A stretch of DNA of 64,000 nucleotides, from NCBI GenBank assembly GCA_947588705.1, contig CANPYT010000004.1, forward strand, positions 1 through 64,000. Direction: 5' to 3'. How positions within the stretch are numbered: position 1 is the first letter of the stretch; each line of letters begins with the position of its first letter. This DNA comes from an uncultured Acetatifactor sp. GTDB taxonomy: Bacteria; Bacillota; Clostridia; Lachnospirales; Lachnospiraceae. Shown piece after piece: positions 19,483 to 29,660 of this stretch. The notes under the pieces are model-generated. The model was not told the origin of the DNA and ran no database searches. It saw only the letters and a program-made list of their open reading frames with translations. The position numbers were made by a program, and so were the translations under genes.

Positions 19483-22467
19483 CTAAATTCCTCTCTTCTG
19501 CACTGCCTGCAGAAATACCTTTGCCACCCGGTAAAGTTCCGCGTTGTCCGCGGAGCGTACTTCCGAGGCTTCTATGTCTGCATCTGCCGCGGGATCCGAT
19601 GAAATAGCTATGCGGCCTATCTTCCAGGTATCTCCCGCTTCCTCTCTAAAGGTATCGGCTAATTCCTGCAATTTCATTACCTCATTTTGATCCCGGGCCG
19701 TAAAAATACCATTCAATACCCCGTTTTCCAGCTGAAACCGGGCGTTCAGGCAAAATTCGTCAGAAACCTGTACGCCCACGCTTACCTGGCCTTTTCGGGA
19801 ATCGCCCCGCTCCAGGATCAAATGCACCCGCGTCAAGGTTTCTCCGATATAAACCGGGAGAAAATATTCCTCCTGCCTGGCAAGAGCCGCCGCCACAGTA
19901 AGCTGCTTATGCACCAGCTGCAGCCCGCGGACATCCAGGCTTGTATCCGCTTGCTGAATGGATGCCTCCTCCACAGCCTTCTGCGTCTCTTCGGTCAGGT
20001 TTTCATATTCCCTCACGAAAGTTTCCCGGTCATCCAATACTTCCCATAATGCTCCCCCGGCCATCTCCCCGGATGCGGATGCTTCCTCCGCTCTTCCATC
20101 GGATGTCTCCGGCGGATCCGCTGCCGTTCCGTCAGAGCCCGACACATGTGCCCCCTCCTTTTCGGCGTGTGACACTTCTGTCGTTTTTCCTTCCGCGGAA
20201 CCTCCACCCCTTCTGCGGGATATGCCCCTGCCCGCCGCAAACAGATTTTCTCTGCCGTTTGCCAGCGCCTGCGCTGCCATCAGATTATCGGCGCCAGGTG
20301 CAAGCTGGCCCCTCTGAAGCATTGTGACGCTCTGGCTGTCCGCATTTGCCACAGCCTCCCTCAGCTCCTCCAACTCTTCTCTCTGGTATGCGCGTTCGGC
20401 CTCTTCGTTTTGTGACACTTCTGTCAGGACTTCGTCTGTCCTGCGGACAAAAGCCTTTTCGATCTGATCGGATATGCTCTCGCCTTTCCGCAAAAGCTCC
20501 GCCACCGTTCCCAGTTCATCCGCCACTTTCACGTCAATAGACTTTACTTTCCCACTGCGCACAGCAGCCAGAAGATTGGAAAAATGAAGTTCCGCCTGGG
20601 CGTTCACAAGCGCACCGACCACGGCTCCATCCGACCTTTCAATCTGGCGTATCAGCCGGTAGACACCGATATAACTTTCCCGCTCCGCATCTGTGATAGC
20701 CCTGTTCTGCTCCATGCGGTATAGGAAACGGCTGTAACTCTCCGCCTCCCGGCGATATTCCTCCGGCAATTCCTCAAAATAACGCTCCAACTCCGAAAAA
20801 TTTTTTTCCAGCGGATTGACCCCATCCCGTATCATCTTGAGCGTTGCCCCAGGTGTCATTTTCTCAACAACAGCTTTCACCTGCCGGTCCGCTTCCATGA
20901 CGCGCTCCACGTTTTCCTGCGTCGTCGGCATCCGGTTATATCCCAGGATCCTGACCGCCCTGCGGTTTTCCTCATTCGGCTCAAGCCCCAGATCCCGAAG
21001 GATATCGTCCACATTCGCAAACGCTTTCCGGATGCTGTCTCCCAGATCCGCCCTGGGCGCGGTCATCAGAGTCTCATAGCTCTCCCTGGCCTGGTCATAC
21101 CTTTCTTTGATCTCCGTGCCCTGGCTGTGAAACTCCTCAAGCGTTGCGGCAGGCTGCCCTTCCGCGAAAACTCCCAATACCTGCGCGGGAAGGCCGGGAA
21201 GCTCCGCCACCACCCGATCCACGGTCTGGCAACAGCGATATTTTTCCACCGCTTCCTCGTCACCGGGAAAATACTGCTCCGCCAACTCACGTTCCGCCTG
21301 CTTCAAAGCTTCCACCAGCTCTTCCATGGGTGCGGTGTCAATGGAAAAACCGCTTTTTAACAGTTTTATGTTTACTTCCGCCGTCATCCTCAACCGAATC
21401 TCTTCCAGCTGCCTGCGGGCCGTCACGTCCCCGGCAAAGCGTTCCCATGCCTCGTCGGAATGATAATATTCCGCCAGACGGGCTGCCTTGTCATAAAGAT
21501 TTTCCCTCTTTCCACCCAACTTTGCGTGTACAGGATCCTTCCCCTCCGAAATGGCATCCGCCGCGGCCCGGGCAAACTCTTCCTCCGTCACAGGCAGAGG
21601 GATCTCCCCCAGTTTCTCCAGCCTGTCCAGATTTTCATTGGTAAGCGGCAGTCCATTCTCCAAAAGCCACGCGGCATTCCGCCTGCTCTCTTCATTCACT
21701 TCCCTTCCGGACTGGGCGATCAGGCGATCCACCTGTTCCGCGAGCTCCTCTGACTGCTCCAGGTCGGCATTGTAGGCGTAATACCCCTGAACCTCCTCCT
21801 CATAGAAACGGGGCGCATTCCCTCCTGCCGCGCCGGAACCGCTGTTCTGCGCCAGGTACAGATTCCAGATTTCCCCTTCCATCTCATTGTCGATCAGATA
21901 ACGGCTGGATCCCTCGTCCATTGGCTGCAGCTCCACGGCCATATTCCAAGCTCTCAAAGCCAGATCCAGATTTTCGCGCGTCAGGGGAAGGTCCGCCGCC
22001 CCAAAACTGTCAACAAGCGCGTCCGCGAGCGTCTGGCTCCCCAGCGCGGCCGCCAGAGTCTCTACGTCCAGGTCATCCGTATACCCCTTGATATCTTTCC
22101 CGGCACGTACCAGCTCCGCCTTGATCCTATCCACAATAGTCACCGCTTTTTCGGGATCCATACTGCGGAAATCAAACCCCTCTTCCTGAAGTTTCGCGTA
22201 ATCCTCCTCCGACATGGTATGTGACATCAGTGTCATGTAATCCTGCTGCACATCCACGTTAGTGCGATCCGCCTCCTGCTGGATCTCGATCAGGCTCTTG
22301 CCTTTCCCCGCTTTGCCTGTTCCGCCCCAATCCTGTACGCCCTCTGAATATACGGCGCCGGGCGCCACGGCAGCCGCCGCTGTCTTTTTCCCGCATTCAA
22401 CATGGTTCTTTTCACTCTGCGTCTTTTCTGTCCCGGACAGATTTTGCTGATAAAACGATATTTTCAA
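19483..22467 (-). CDS. DUF6240-like large flagellar-associated protein
   Basis: Repeated LTRENLDLAL/LTNENLDRLEKLG/TTQENVERV motifs; co-transcribed with flagellin (3-bp gap); GAGGAG RBS suggests TTG start at 22467. Confidence 0.6.
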   Translation of the reverse strand: MKISFYQQNLSGTEKTQSEKNHVECGKKTAAAAVAPGAVYSEGVQDWGGTGKAGKGKSLIEIQQEADRTNVDVQQDYMTLMSHTMSEEDYAKLQEEGFDFRSMDPEKAVTIVDRIKAELVRAGKDIKGYTDDLDVETLAAALGSQTLADALVDSFGAADLPLTRENLDLALRAWNMAVELQPMDEGSSRYLIDNEMEGEIWNLYLAQNSGSGAAGGNAPRFYEEEVQGYYAYNADLEQSEELAEQVDRLIAQSGREVNEESRRNAAWLLENGLPLTNENLDRLEKLGEIPLPVTEEEFARAAADAISEGKDPVHAKLGGKRENLYDKAARLAEYYHSDEAWERFAGDVTARRQLEEIRLRMTAEVNIKLLKSGFSIDTAPMEELVEALKQAERELAEQYFPGDEEAVEKYRCCQTVDRVVAELPGLPAQVLGVFAEGQPAATLEEFHSQGTEIKERYDQARESYETLMTAPRADLGDSIRKAFANVDDILRDLGLEPNEENRRAVRILGYNRMPTTQENVERVMEADRQVKAVVEKMTPGATLKMIRDGVNPLEKNFSELERYFEELPEEYRREAESYSRFLYRMEQNRAITDAERESYIGVYRLIRQIERSDGAVVGALVNAQAELHFSNLLAAVRSGKVKSIDVKVADELGTVAELLRKGESISDQIEKAFVRRTDEVLTEVSQNEEAERAYQREELEELREAVANADSQSVTMLQRGQLAPGADNLMAAQALANGRENLFAAGRGISRRRGGGSAEGKTTEVSHAEKEGAHVSGSDGTAADPPETSDGRAEEASASGEMAGGALWEVLDDRETFVREYENLTEETQKAVEEASIQQADTSLDVRGLQLVHKQLTVAAALARQEEYFLPVYIGETLTRVHLILERGDSRKGQVSVGVQVSDEFCLNARFQLENGVLNGIFTARDQNEVMKLQELADTFREEAGDTWKIGRIAISSDPAADADIEASEVRSADNAELYRVAKVFLQAVQKRGI

Positions 22468-22538
22468 GATGATTCTCCTCACACAACGGTCAAATACCCT
22501 GCAGCGAACTGACAGGGAATGAATTTGTCACATGTTTT

Positions 22539-22565
22539 ATTTCGGCAGATAAGGGATTTTTCTTA
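22539..22565 (-). promoter_or_regulatory. SigD/sigma-28-like flagellar promoter
   Basis: Reverse strand TAAG-N15-GCCGAAAT (consensus TAAA-N15-GCCGATAT). Confidence 0.7.
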
Positions 22566-22594
22566 ATGGGACACTTACTTTCAGCTCCCACGTA

Positions 22595-22630
22595 CCAAAA
22601 AATCCGGCTGAAACACCCTTCAGCCGGATT
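22595..22630 (-). terminator. Intrinsic terminator of glgB
   Basis: Perfect 12-bp stem AATCCGGCTGAA/TTCAGCCGGATT, 6-nt loop, T6 tract on the minus strand. Confidence 0.9.
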
Positions 22631-22669
22631 CGCTGTCATCTTATTCACTTTCTGCTCTCCCGGAAAGCC

Positions 22670-24667
22670 TCAGAACAGATATAGCGCTGCCCCGTAGGGC
22701 GGCAGATCCAGAGTAATGGAATATTTCTGCTGATTGCAGGGAACTTTCTCCGCATTCACCTCCACAGGCAGCGGATTGCCCCAGCCCCCAAACCTTTCCT
22801 CGTCGCTATTTAAAAGCAATTTATATTTTTTCTTTTTCGGCACGGGAACGCGATACCCATCTCGCTTCACAGGCGTCATGTTCAGGACGAACAACACGTT
22901 ATTTGTGCCCGCGGAGCTTTTTCTCACAAAGGAAAACACACTGTTGTCCGCATCATCCGCATTCATCCACTCGAACCCTGCCCAACTGTCATCCAGTTCA
23001 TACATTGCCGGGTACCTGCGGTAAATTTTCAGCAGCTCCTTCACATACTCTTTCATGCCGGCATTATTCTTTTCCGCCAGCAAAAACCAATCCAGCTCCC
23101 TCGCTTCGCTCCACTCCCGCTCCTGGCCGAACTCCTGGCCCATGAACAGCAGCTTCTTGCCCGCGTGGCCGAACATATAAGCATAACCAGTCCGCAGATT
23201 GGCATATTTGTCCACCTGATATCCCGGCATCTTGTTTACCATAGAACATTTTAGATGCACCACCTCGTCGTGGGACAGGGGCAGAATATATTTTTCGCTT
23301 TCATTATAGCTCATGGCAAATGTCATGCCGTAATGATCGCCTTTTCTATAGATGGGATCCAGTTTCATGTACTCGCAGAAATCGTGCATCCACCCCATAT
23401 TCCACTTAAAGGTAAATCCAAGGCCCTCATCGCCCACCTCGCCGGACACATTGGGCCAGGCGGTGGATTCCTCCGCAATCGTCATGAATCCGGGATAAGT
23501 GCCTCTCACCACGGAATTCATGTGGCGGAAAAACTCAATGGCTTCCAGGTTCTTGTTCCCGCCGTATTTGTTCGGCACCCATTGTCCATCCTGTTTTCCA
23601 TAGTCCAGGTACAGCATGGAGGCCACCGCGTCCACACGAATACCGTCCACATGGAACTCTCTGAGCCAATATAGAACATTGGCGATCAGGAAATTCTTCA
23701 CCTCATATTTGCCATAGTTAAAGATCTTTGTGCCCCAGTCCGGGTGCTCGCCCAGACGTGGATCCGGATGTTCATAAATACACTGCCCGTCGAACTGTCC
23801 GAGGCCATGGGCATCCGTTGCAAAATGAGCAGGCACCCAGTCCAGGATCACACCTATGCCGGCTTTATGCAGGGCATTTACCAAATACATAAAATCCTTT
23901 GGGGTACCGTATCGGGAGGTTGGCGCATAATACCCTGTCACCTGATATCCCCAGGAACCATCAAAAGGATGCTCCGCGATCCCCATCAATTCGATATGGG
24001 TAAACTTCATTTCCTTTAAATATTCCACTATCCTGTCGGCAAACTGCCGATAATTGTAAAATCCCTCTTCCGTGCCGTCCGGATGCTTCATAAAGGAACC
24101 GATATGACACTCGTAAATGGCCAGCGGCTCTTTCCGCATGTCCTTCTGGTCACGCTGTTCCATCCACTTTTCATCTTTCCAGTCAAATCCGCTCAAGTCC
24201 GTTGTGACAGATGCCGTACCCGGCCGATATTCCGCATAATTTGCAAAGGGATCCGCCTTGTACAGTTTCCTTCCGTCAGACGCGGTGATGAGGAACTTGT
24301 ACATTTCCCCTTCCTTCACGCCGGGAAGAAACAGCCCCCAGATCCCTATAGGGCCAAGCTTCTTCATGGGAGCCGCATCTTCCTTCCAGTCGTTAAAGCT
24401 CCCGACCACATGTACCTGCGCCGCGTTCGGTGCCCAGACTCCAAAGAAATAGCCTTTCACCCCATCCTCCACAGAAGGATGGGCGCCCAGCTTCTTGTAG
24501 ATGTCATAGTGCGTTCCCTGGGAAAAGAGATATTGATCCGCCTCGGAAATAAATATTTTCTTTTCCTCAGAATCCATTTCCTTTGCGGCATTCCCCTTTT
24601 GGGGTACATTTTGTTCTTTTTCTGCCTTTGCTGTCCTTGCCACTATCTTCCCCCTCCTCTCACACAA
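22670..24667 (-). CDS. glgB: 1,4-alpha-glucan branching enzyme
   Basis: DGIRVDAVASMLYLDYG, FIMGQEFGQEREW-like LFMGQEFGQEREW, CBM48 N-terminus. Confidence 0.97.
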   Translation of the reverse strand: MCERRGKIVARTAKAEKEQNVPQKGNAAKEMDSEEKKIFISEADQYLFSQGTHYDIYKKLGAHPSVEDGVKGYFFGVWAPNAAQVHVVGSFNDWKEDAAPMKKLGPIGIWGLFLPGVKEGEMYKFLITASDGRKLYKADPFANYAEYRPGTASVTTDLSGFDWKDEKWMEQRDQKDMRKEPLAIYECHIGSFMKHPDGTEEGFYNYRQFADRIVEYLKEMKFTHIELMGIAEHPFDGSWGYQVTGYYAPTSRYGTPKDFMYLVNALHKAGIGVILDWVPAHFATDAHGLGQFDGQCIYEHPDPRLGEHPDWGTKIFNYGKYEVKNFLIANVLYWLREFHVDGIRVDAVASMLYLDYGKQDGQWVPNKYGGNKNLEAIEFFRHMNSVVRGTYPGFMTIAEESTAWPNVSGEVGDEGLGFTFKWNMGWMHDFCEYMKLDPIYRKGDHYGMTFAMSYNESEKYILPLSHDEVVHLKCSMVNKMPGYQVDKYANLRTGYAYMFGHAGKKLLFMGQEFGQEREWSEARELDWFLLAEKNNAGMKEYVKELLKIYRRYPAMYELDDSWAGFEWMNADDADNSVFSFVRKSSAGTNNVLFVLNMTPVKRDGYRVPVPKKKKYKLLLNSDEERFGGWGNPLPVEVNAEKVPCNQQKYSITLDLPPYGAALYLF

Positions 24668-27600
24668 AATCCTTTTCTGTCAGGATGATCATGTCCTCTT
24701 CATCATACCGCTTTGCCAACAAAATATCAATAAAATGTCCCAGCGTTTTTTTATTGGCGTGACGTATCGCCTCGTCCACGATCTTTTTCACTTCCAGCAC
24801 TGTGACCGCGTGATCTATGGTCTGAAGTTCCTCGATCCGAGTGTGCAGCGCGAGCACACCGAGCTCATCCACAGCATACTCCATCCCCTTGGCGTATTGC
24901 CTGCCAAATGCCACCAGCATATCGTTGCTCAGCGCCTCCACGTTCATCCGGGCGGTAAAGCAGGAGCCCAGCTCCCCGTTTTCCTCCAGCAGCTTCCCAA
25001 TGGCCTTTCTGGTATCCTCCATGACGATGACGATCCCCAGAGACTCCCTCTGAAGTTCTTTATACAGCGCCGCCGCAGTCTCTTGGTTCATACCGGATGC
25101 CTTTTGAATGATGAGCGCACCGTTCTTCAGCTTTCCCAGCGTCTCCTCTACCTTTTTCCCATTCAAAGCCTGGCCGGATATTTTGGCGACTTTTCCGGAA
25201 AAATTACGGTCTGTGATCTGAACCTCCCGGATCAGATTTTTTGCCAGCGTATCCGTGTCCATTCCCTCATCCCCGGTAATAATAATATTCCCGGTATAAG
25301 CCGCAAGGCTGATATTGTCGATGACATTGGCCAGCTGTTCACGGGCTGCCCTGCTCTGAATATACGGCGCAAAGAGCTCTTTTTCTTCCTGGGTCAGCGC
25401 CCGCACCTTAGCTCGCTCGCGCTCCACCTCAGGTTTCCCCATCGGCTTATCCTTCGGATCCGGGGAATCGCTGCCGCCGGCTGTCTCCGGCTCTTCTGAG
25501 GCTTCCTCTTTCTCTGAAAGCCCTCCGCTCTCTTCAAGTCCTTCCGCTTCCTCCGAAGCTTCTTCCTCTTCCCCTGAAAGCCCTCCGGCCTCTTCTAGTC
25601 CTTCCGCTTCCTCCGAAGCTTCTTCCTCTTCCCCTGAAAGCTCTCCGGCCTCTCCAAGTCCTTCCGTTTCCTCTGAAGCTTCTTCCTCTTCCCCTGAAAG
25701 CTCTTCGCTCTCTTCAAATCCTTCCGCTTCCTCCGAAGCCTCTTCCTCTTCCCCTGAAAGCTCTCCGCTCTCTTCAAATCCTTCCGCTTCTTCCGAAGTT
25801 TCTTCCTCTTCCCCTGAAAGTCCTCCGGCCTCTTCTAGTCCTTCCGCTTCCTCCGAAATTTCCTCTTCCCCTGAAAGCTCTCCGCTCTCTTCAAATCCTT
25901 CCGTTTCTTCTGAAGCTTCTTCCGAAATTTCTTCCTCCGGCGTTCCCGCCACCGCCCCGCTCTCCAGCTGTTCTAGCAGTCCGTCTCTCACCGAAGCCTC
26001 AAATTCCGTAAACATGCTGCCTGTCTGGCGCAATACACGCTGGCGCACTTCCGCTTCCCGGCGTTCCTGGCTCTCCTGCTTCAGGCGTTCCCACTCGGAA
26101 AGGACATCTTCGATATTCATCTGGCCTGTGATCTGCTTTTCAACCGTCTCTTTCTCCGGCACAACAAGGCTGATCTGTCCGTCGGACTCCTGTGCCAGTA
26201 CGCCCGCCAGTTCCCTGGGCGGCTGAGCCATCAATACCTGCTCCTCCGCTTTCTCGATGCTCTCAAGGCGCAGCTGATTCATAACGATCTCTGCGGTCTC
26301 GTCTTTTACCTGCTTTTTTGACGCCTCACTTTTTTCCCCGGCAGATAATTCCCGTTTTTTCACCTCCGGCCCCGGCCCATATCTTCCCGGATCCGTTACC
26401 ACAGGCTCCCCCTTCGATCCGTATCCCTCAGGAACTGTTACCGCAGGCTCTGGCTCATACCCTTCCTCTTCCGTTGCTGCGGGCTCCGCTTCCGGCCTAT
26501 ATTCTTCCGCATCCGGCACTGCGGTCTCCGCTTCCGGCACGTACCCTTCCGCTTCCGTTACCGCAGGCTCCGAAGCCGGTTCATATCCCTCCAGATCCGG
26601 CACGGTGACTTCCGGTTTCTCCGTTCCCCGCAGGGTTCCAAGCTCTCCCGTCTCGCCGAAAAACACTTCCGTGCTCTCGATCTGCTCCACGCCATCGTCC
26701 ACATCGTTTTCGCTGATATCCTCGTCTTCCAGTTCCGGGAAATCCAACGATTCGGTCTCCATCATAGGCGCAACGATAGAGCGGGTAATGGCCGCGGAAG
26801 GGTTCTGGTTCTGCTCTTCTCCCAGCACTTCGCGCAATCCCGCCGCCAGCTCCGCCTGGAGATTGATGGTATTGTATTTCCCCATATCCATGGTCTTAAC
26901 ATGAATATCCATCTCCTCCGGCTGTTCCGATGCCGAAGCCGTCTCCGCTTCCACCGCCGGATCCTCCGTCCTGCTTTGCCCCGCCCGGCGGATATTTTCA
27001 TAAACCAGAGTATCTCCCTGCAGCCCGCCCGCTTCATAGGCATCCGCGGTTTCCGGCTGCTGTTGATCCCCGTTCTCTTCGTATCCCGTGTAGACATTGT
27101 CCTCATAAACCGGGACCTGCTCCGGTTCCCGGGCAGGCTCCGCCGCCGCAGCCCTTGGAGCGTAAACCTCAAACCGATGATCGTACCGCTCCTGCTGCTC
27201 CGGGCTCAAAGGCTCATGCAGCATCTTAAGCTCCATAGCCTTGATCACATACTTTCCCTCGCCAAACCAGAGGATCAGCTCGTCACACTCTTCCACGCAT
27301 TTTGTGGCAAGCCCCACACGGTGGTAGAGGTAGGCCAGTTCATACGCCCACTTCTCCCGGTAGTCTCTCTTCTTCAGCTCCTCAAGCACATCGATGCGCT
27401 CTTCCAGCCTCACGTCCTGCGCTTCATACAGCTTATATTGCAGAATATAACACCCGGGATCCTTGGGCGCGACCTGTTTAAATTCATTATAATATTTTAT
27501 CGCCTGCACAAGTTCTTCTGTCTTGATACACAATTCACAGAGAGAATAACAGATCGTTCTGCCGCCCGGCCTTCTTTCATAAGCCAAAAGCAGCATATTC

Positions 27601-27779
27601 TTGGCATCCTCATAACGCCTGTTGATTTTATACAGGTCACTGATGGTACAGAGCATCATTACGCTCTTTACCCTGCGCCAGTCGATCGTGTCGGCGATCT
27701 CCACCGCCTGCGCATAATCACCTGTGGCGATCAGTTCCTTTATCTCATCCGCCCTTACTTTATATTCATACTTATCCAA
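24660..27779 (-). CDS. Large TPR-like / acidic-repeat / degenerate AAA-like protein
   Basis: N-terminal helical repeats, two internal repeat tracts, C-terminal NIIITGDEGMDTDTLAKNLIREVQ...GALIIQKASGM resembling a P-loop ATPase fold. Confidence 0.6.
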   Translation of the reverse strand: MDKYEYKVRADEIKELIATGDYAQAVEIADTIDWRRVKSVMMLCTISDLYKINRRYEDAKNMLLLAYERRPGGRTICYSLCELCIKTEELVQAIKYYNEFKQVAPKDPGCYILQYKLYEAQDVRLEERIDVLEELKKRDYREKWAYELAYLYHRVGLATKCVEECDELILWFGEGKYVIKAMELKMLHEPLSPEQQERYDHRFEVYAPRAAAAEPAREPEQVPVYEDNVYTGYEENGDQQQPETADAYEAGGLQGDTLVYENIRRAGQSRTEDPAVEAETASASEQPEEMDIHVKTMDMGKYNTINLQAELAAGLREVLGEEQNQNPSAAITRSIVAPMMETESLDFPELEDEDISENDVDDGVEQIESTEVFFGETGELGTLRGTEKPEVTVPDLEGYEPASEPAVTEAEGYVPEAETAVPDAEEYRPEAEPAATEEEGYEPEPAVTVPEGYGSKGEPVVTDPGRYGPGPEVKKRELSAGEKSEASKKQVKDETAEIVMNQLRLESIEKAEEQVLMAQPPRELAGVLAQESDGQISLVVPEKETVEKQITGQMNIEDVLSEWERLKQESQERREAEVRQRVLRQTGSMFTEFEASVRDGLLEQLESGAVAGTPEEEISEEASEETEGFEESGELSGEEEISEEAEGLEEAGGLSGEEEETSEEAEGFEESGELSGEEEEASEEAEGFEESEELSGEEEEASEETEGLGEAGELSGEEEEASEEAEGLEEAGGLSGEEEEASEEAEGLEESGGLSEKEEASEEPETAGGSDSPDPKDKPMGKPEVERERAKVRALTQEEKELFAPYIQSRAAREQLANVIDNISLAAYTGNIIITGDEGMDTDTLAKNLIREVQITDRNFSGKVAKISGQALNGKKVEETLGKLKNGALIIQKASGMNQETAAALYKELQRESLGIVIVMEDTRKAIGKLLEENGELGSCFTARMNVEALSNDMLVAFGRQYAKGMEYAVDELGVLALHTRIEELQTIDHAVTVLEVKKIVDEAIRHANKKTLGHFIDILLAKRYDEEDMIILTEKDFV
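25505..25935 (-). repeat. 60-bp (20-aa) tandem coding repeat, about 7 units
   Basis: Units restart at 25531, 25591, 25651, 25711, 25771, 25831, about 25888; consensus GLEEAGGLSGEEEEASEEAE. Confidence 0.95.
26380..26610 (-). repeat. Degenerate Pro/Glu coding repeat, about 16-18 aa
   Basis: EGYEPASEPAVTEAEGYVPEAETAVPDAEEYRPEAEPAATEEEGYEPEPAVT. Confidence 0.8.
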
Positions 27780-27952
27780 AGCAGTCCGCTCCCCTATCCG
27801 TCAGTAAACCTATTCCGCCTTTTCCTGTCTCGAACAAGGTCATTTTATCATAGTCCGCATGTAGATGTCAAAATTAAATAGACTATTTTTCATAAAAAAT
27901 ACAAGATATTGTGGTCAATCGCTTCTCTATTTTACTAAATATCGAAAATGCG

Positions 27953-28816
27953 TTATTGCAGCTCCCCGGCCAGCAGCGCAAACTGCTCCAGTGTCAGCGC
28001 CTCTCCGCGCACAGTCTCCGGCAGATGCAGCCGTTTCAGCGCCTCCGCCACCTGCTCCTTTGCGACACCGATCCCGGCCGCATTTCCCAGCGCGTTTACC
28101 AGTGTTTTTCGCCGTTGGTTAAAGGCCGCGCGGATCAGTTCAAAAAGCCGCGCCTCATCCTCCACTTTTACAGGCGGCTCCTGATAACGCGTCAGCCGGA
28201 TCACCGCGCTTCCCACACCGGGCCTGGGAATGAAGCAGTTGGGAGGCACATTGGCTACGATTTCAGGCTTTGCGTAATACTGCACCGCCAGCGACAGTGC
28301 GCCGTAATCTTTCGTTCCAGGCCCCACCTGCATCCGTTCCGCCACCTCCTTCTGGACCATGACCGTGATGCTCTCCAGCGGCACATGGCTTTCAAAAAGC
28401 CCCATGATGATCGGCGTAGTGATATAATAAGGCAGATTGGCTACTACCTTGACAGGTCTCCCGCCGTTTTCCTCCTCTACGATCCTGCCGATATCCACTT
28501 TCAAAATATCGTCGTTGACCAGCGTCACATTGGCATATGCCGACAGCGTATCTTCCAGAATGGGCATCAGATTTTTGTCGATTTCCACCGCCACCACCCG
28601 GCCTGCCCGTTCCGCCAGATACTGCGTCATAGTGCCGATACCCGGCCCGATCTCCAGCACACAGTCTGCATCCGTGATCCCCGCCGCGTCCACGATCCGT
28701 TCCAGCACGCCCGGATCCACAAGAAAATTCTGTCCGTACTTTTTCTGAGCCCTGAAATGGTACTTCTGAAGCACCTCTATGGTATTCTGTGGGATCCCAA
28801 GATCCGCCATATTCAT
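27953..28816 (-). CDS. rsmA: 16S rRNA (adenine1518-N6/adenine1519-N6)-dimethyltransferase
   Basis: KKYGQNFLVDPGVLERIV, VLEIGPGIGTMTQYLAE, VVANLPYYITTPI. Confidence 0.97.
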   Translation of the reverse strand: MNMADLGIPQNTIEVLQKYHFRAQKKYGQNFLVDPGVLERIVDAAGITDADCVLEIGPGIGTMTQYLAERAGRVVAVEIDKNLMPILEDTLSAYANVTLVNDDILKVDIGRIVEEENGGRPVKVVANLPYYITTPIIMGLFESHVPLESITVMVQKEVAERMQVGPGTKDYGALSLAVQYYAKPEIVANVPPNCFIPRPGVGSAVIRLTRYQEPPVKVEDEARLFELIRAAFNQRRKTLVNALGNAAGIGVAKEQVAEALKRLHLPETVRGEALTLEQFALLAGELQ

Positions 28817-29490
28817 ACCTCCTGTTCGCTCCCGCGGGCCTCTTTGTCCGCTTTCAGATATTCCAGCACCTCCTCCAGATCCCGGAAGATCCTCCTGCTC
28901 AGCCTCCTCATCTCTCCATCCGGCGGGATCATATCCGGCACCATCAGCGCCTGCATTCCCGCCGCGTGAGCCGCACGGATCCCATTGGGGGAGTCTTCGA
29001 TCGCGTATGCTTCCCCGGGATCCACCCCCAGCTTTTCACACGCCAGCCGATAAATATCGGGCCGCGGTTTGGAATATTCCACCATATCCCCTGTGACGAC
29101 AGCGGAAAAGTAAGAGGAAAACCCTGCCCGTTCCAGATAGTCCAGGACGGTTGCCTGCCTGGTGGATGACGCCAGCCCCAGGATCCAGTTTCCCTCTTTC
29201 AGCCATTTCAACAGCCGCTCCGCCCCCGGCATTACCGGAAGCCCATTCTTTTCTATGTACTCTCTCTGCCAGGCCGATGCCTCCGCCCGAAACCCTTCAT
29301 AGTCAAAATCCTCTCCGTAGGTTTCCATCACCACCCGCCTGCTGCCGTTGGCATTCAAGCCGATACATTTTGGGAAAATCTGTTCCATGCCGGACATTCC
29401 CCTTTTCTCCGCTGCCTGGACCCAGCCTTTCTCACAGAGCCGTTCTGTGTCAAACAAGATCCCGTCCATGTCAAATACTACCGCTCTCAT
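28813..29490 (-). CDS. HAD family phosphatase (beta-phosphoglucomutase-like)
   Basis: VVFDMDGILFDTE, GLASSTRQATV, KPRPDIYRLACEKLG. Confidence 0.9.
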   Translation of the reverse strand: MRAVVFDMDGILFDTERLCEKGWVQAAEKRGMSGMEQIFPKCIGLNANGSRRVVMETYGEDFDYEGFRAEASAWQREYIEKNGLPVMPGAERLLKWLKEGNWILGLASSTRQATVLDYLERAGFSSYFSAVVTGDMVEYSKPRPDIYRLACEKLGVDPGEAYAIEDSPNGIRAAHAAGMQALMVPDMIPPDGEMRRLSRRIFRDLEEVLEYLKADKEARGSEQEV

Positions 29491-29580
29491 CTTTTCCTCC
29501 CCGGGCTTTCAGCGCCCTCCCTCCGCAACACCAAAACCTCCGGCTTTCCGGCCGTCCAGGCTCCCCCACGCATAAAAACA

Positions 29581-29624
29581 GGCTCCCAAAAAAGAGGATA
29601 AGATCCTTCATCCTCCCGGGAGCC
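29581..29624 (-). terminator. Hairpin terminator downstream of the lipoprotein gene
   Basis: GGCTCCC...GGGAGCC with inner GAGGAT/ATCCTC, followed by TGTTTTTAT on the minus strand. Confidence 0.65.
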
Positions 29625-29660
29625 AGAAAATAACAGAACATAAACCTATCTCCTGGTCAT

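Noticed and set aside
22601-22630. Another copy of the MITE family (AATCCGGCTGAA...TTCAGCCGGATT)
   Set aside because: Similar core by chance, but lacks the GTAACAGTTCAGC end and 8-bp duplication and has a standard U-tract after glgB; treated as an ordinary terminator.
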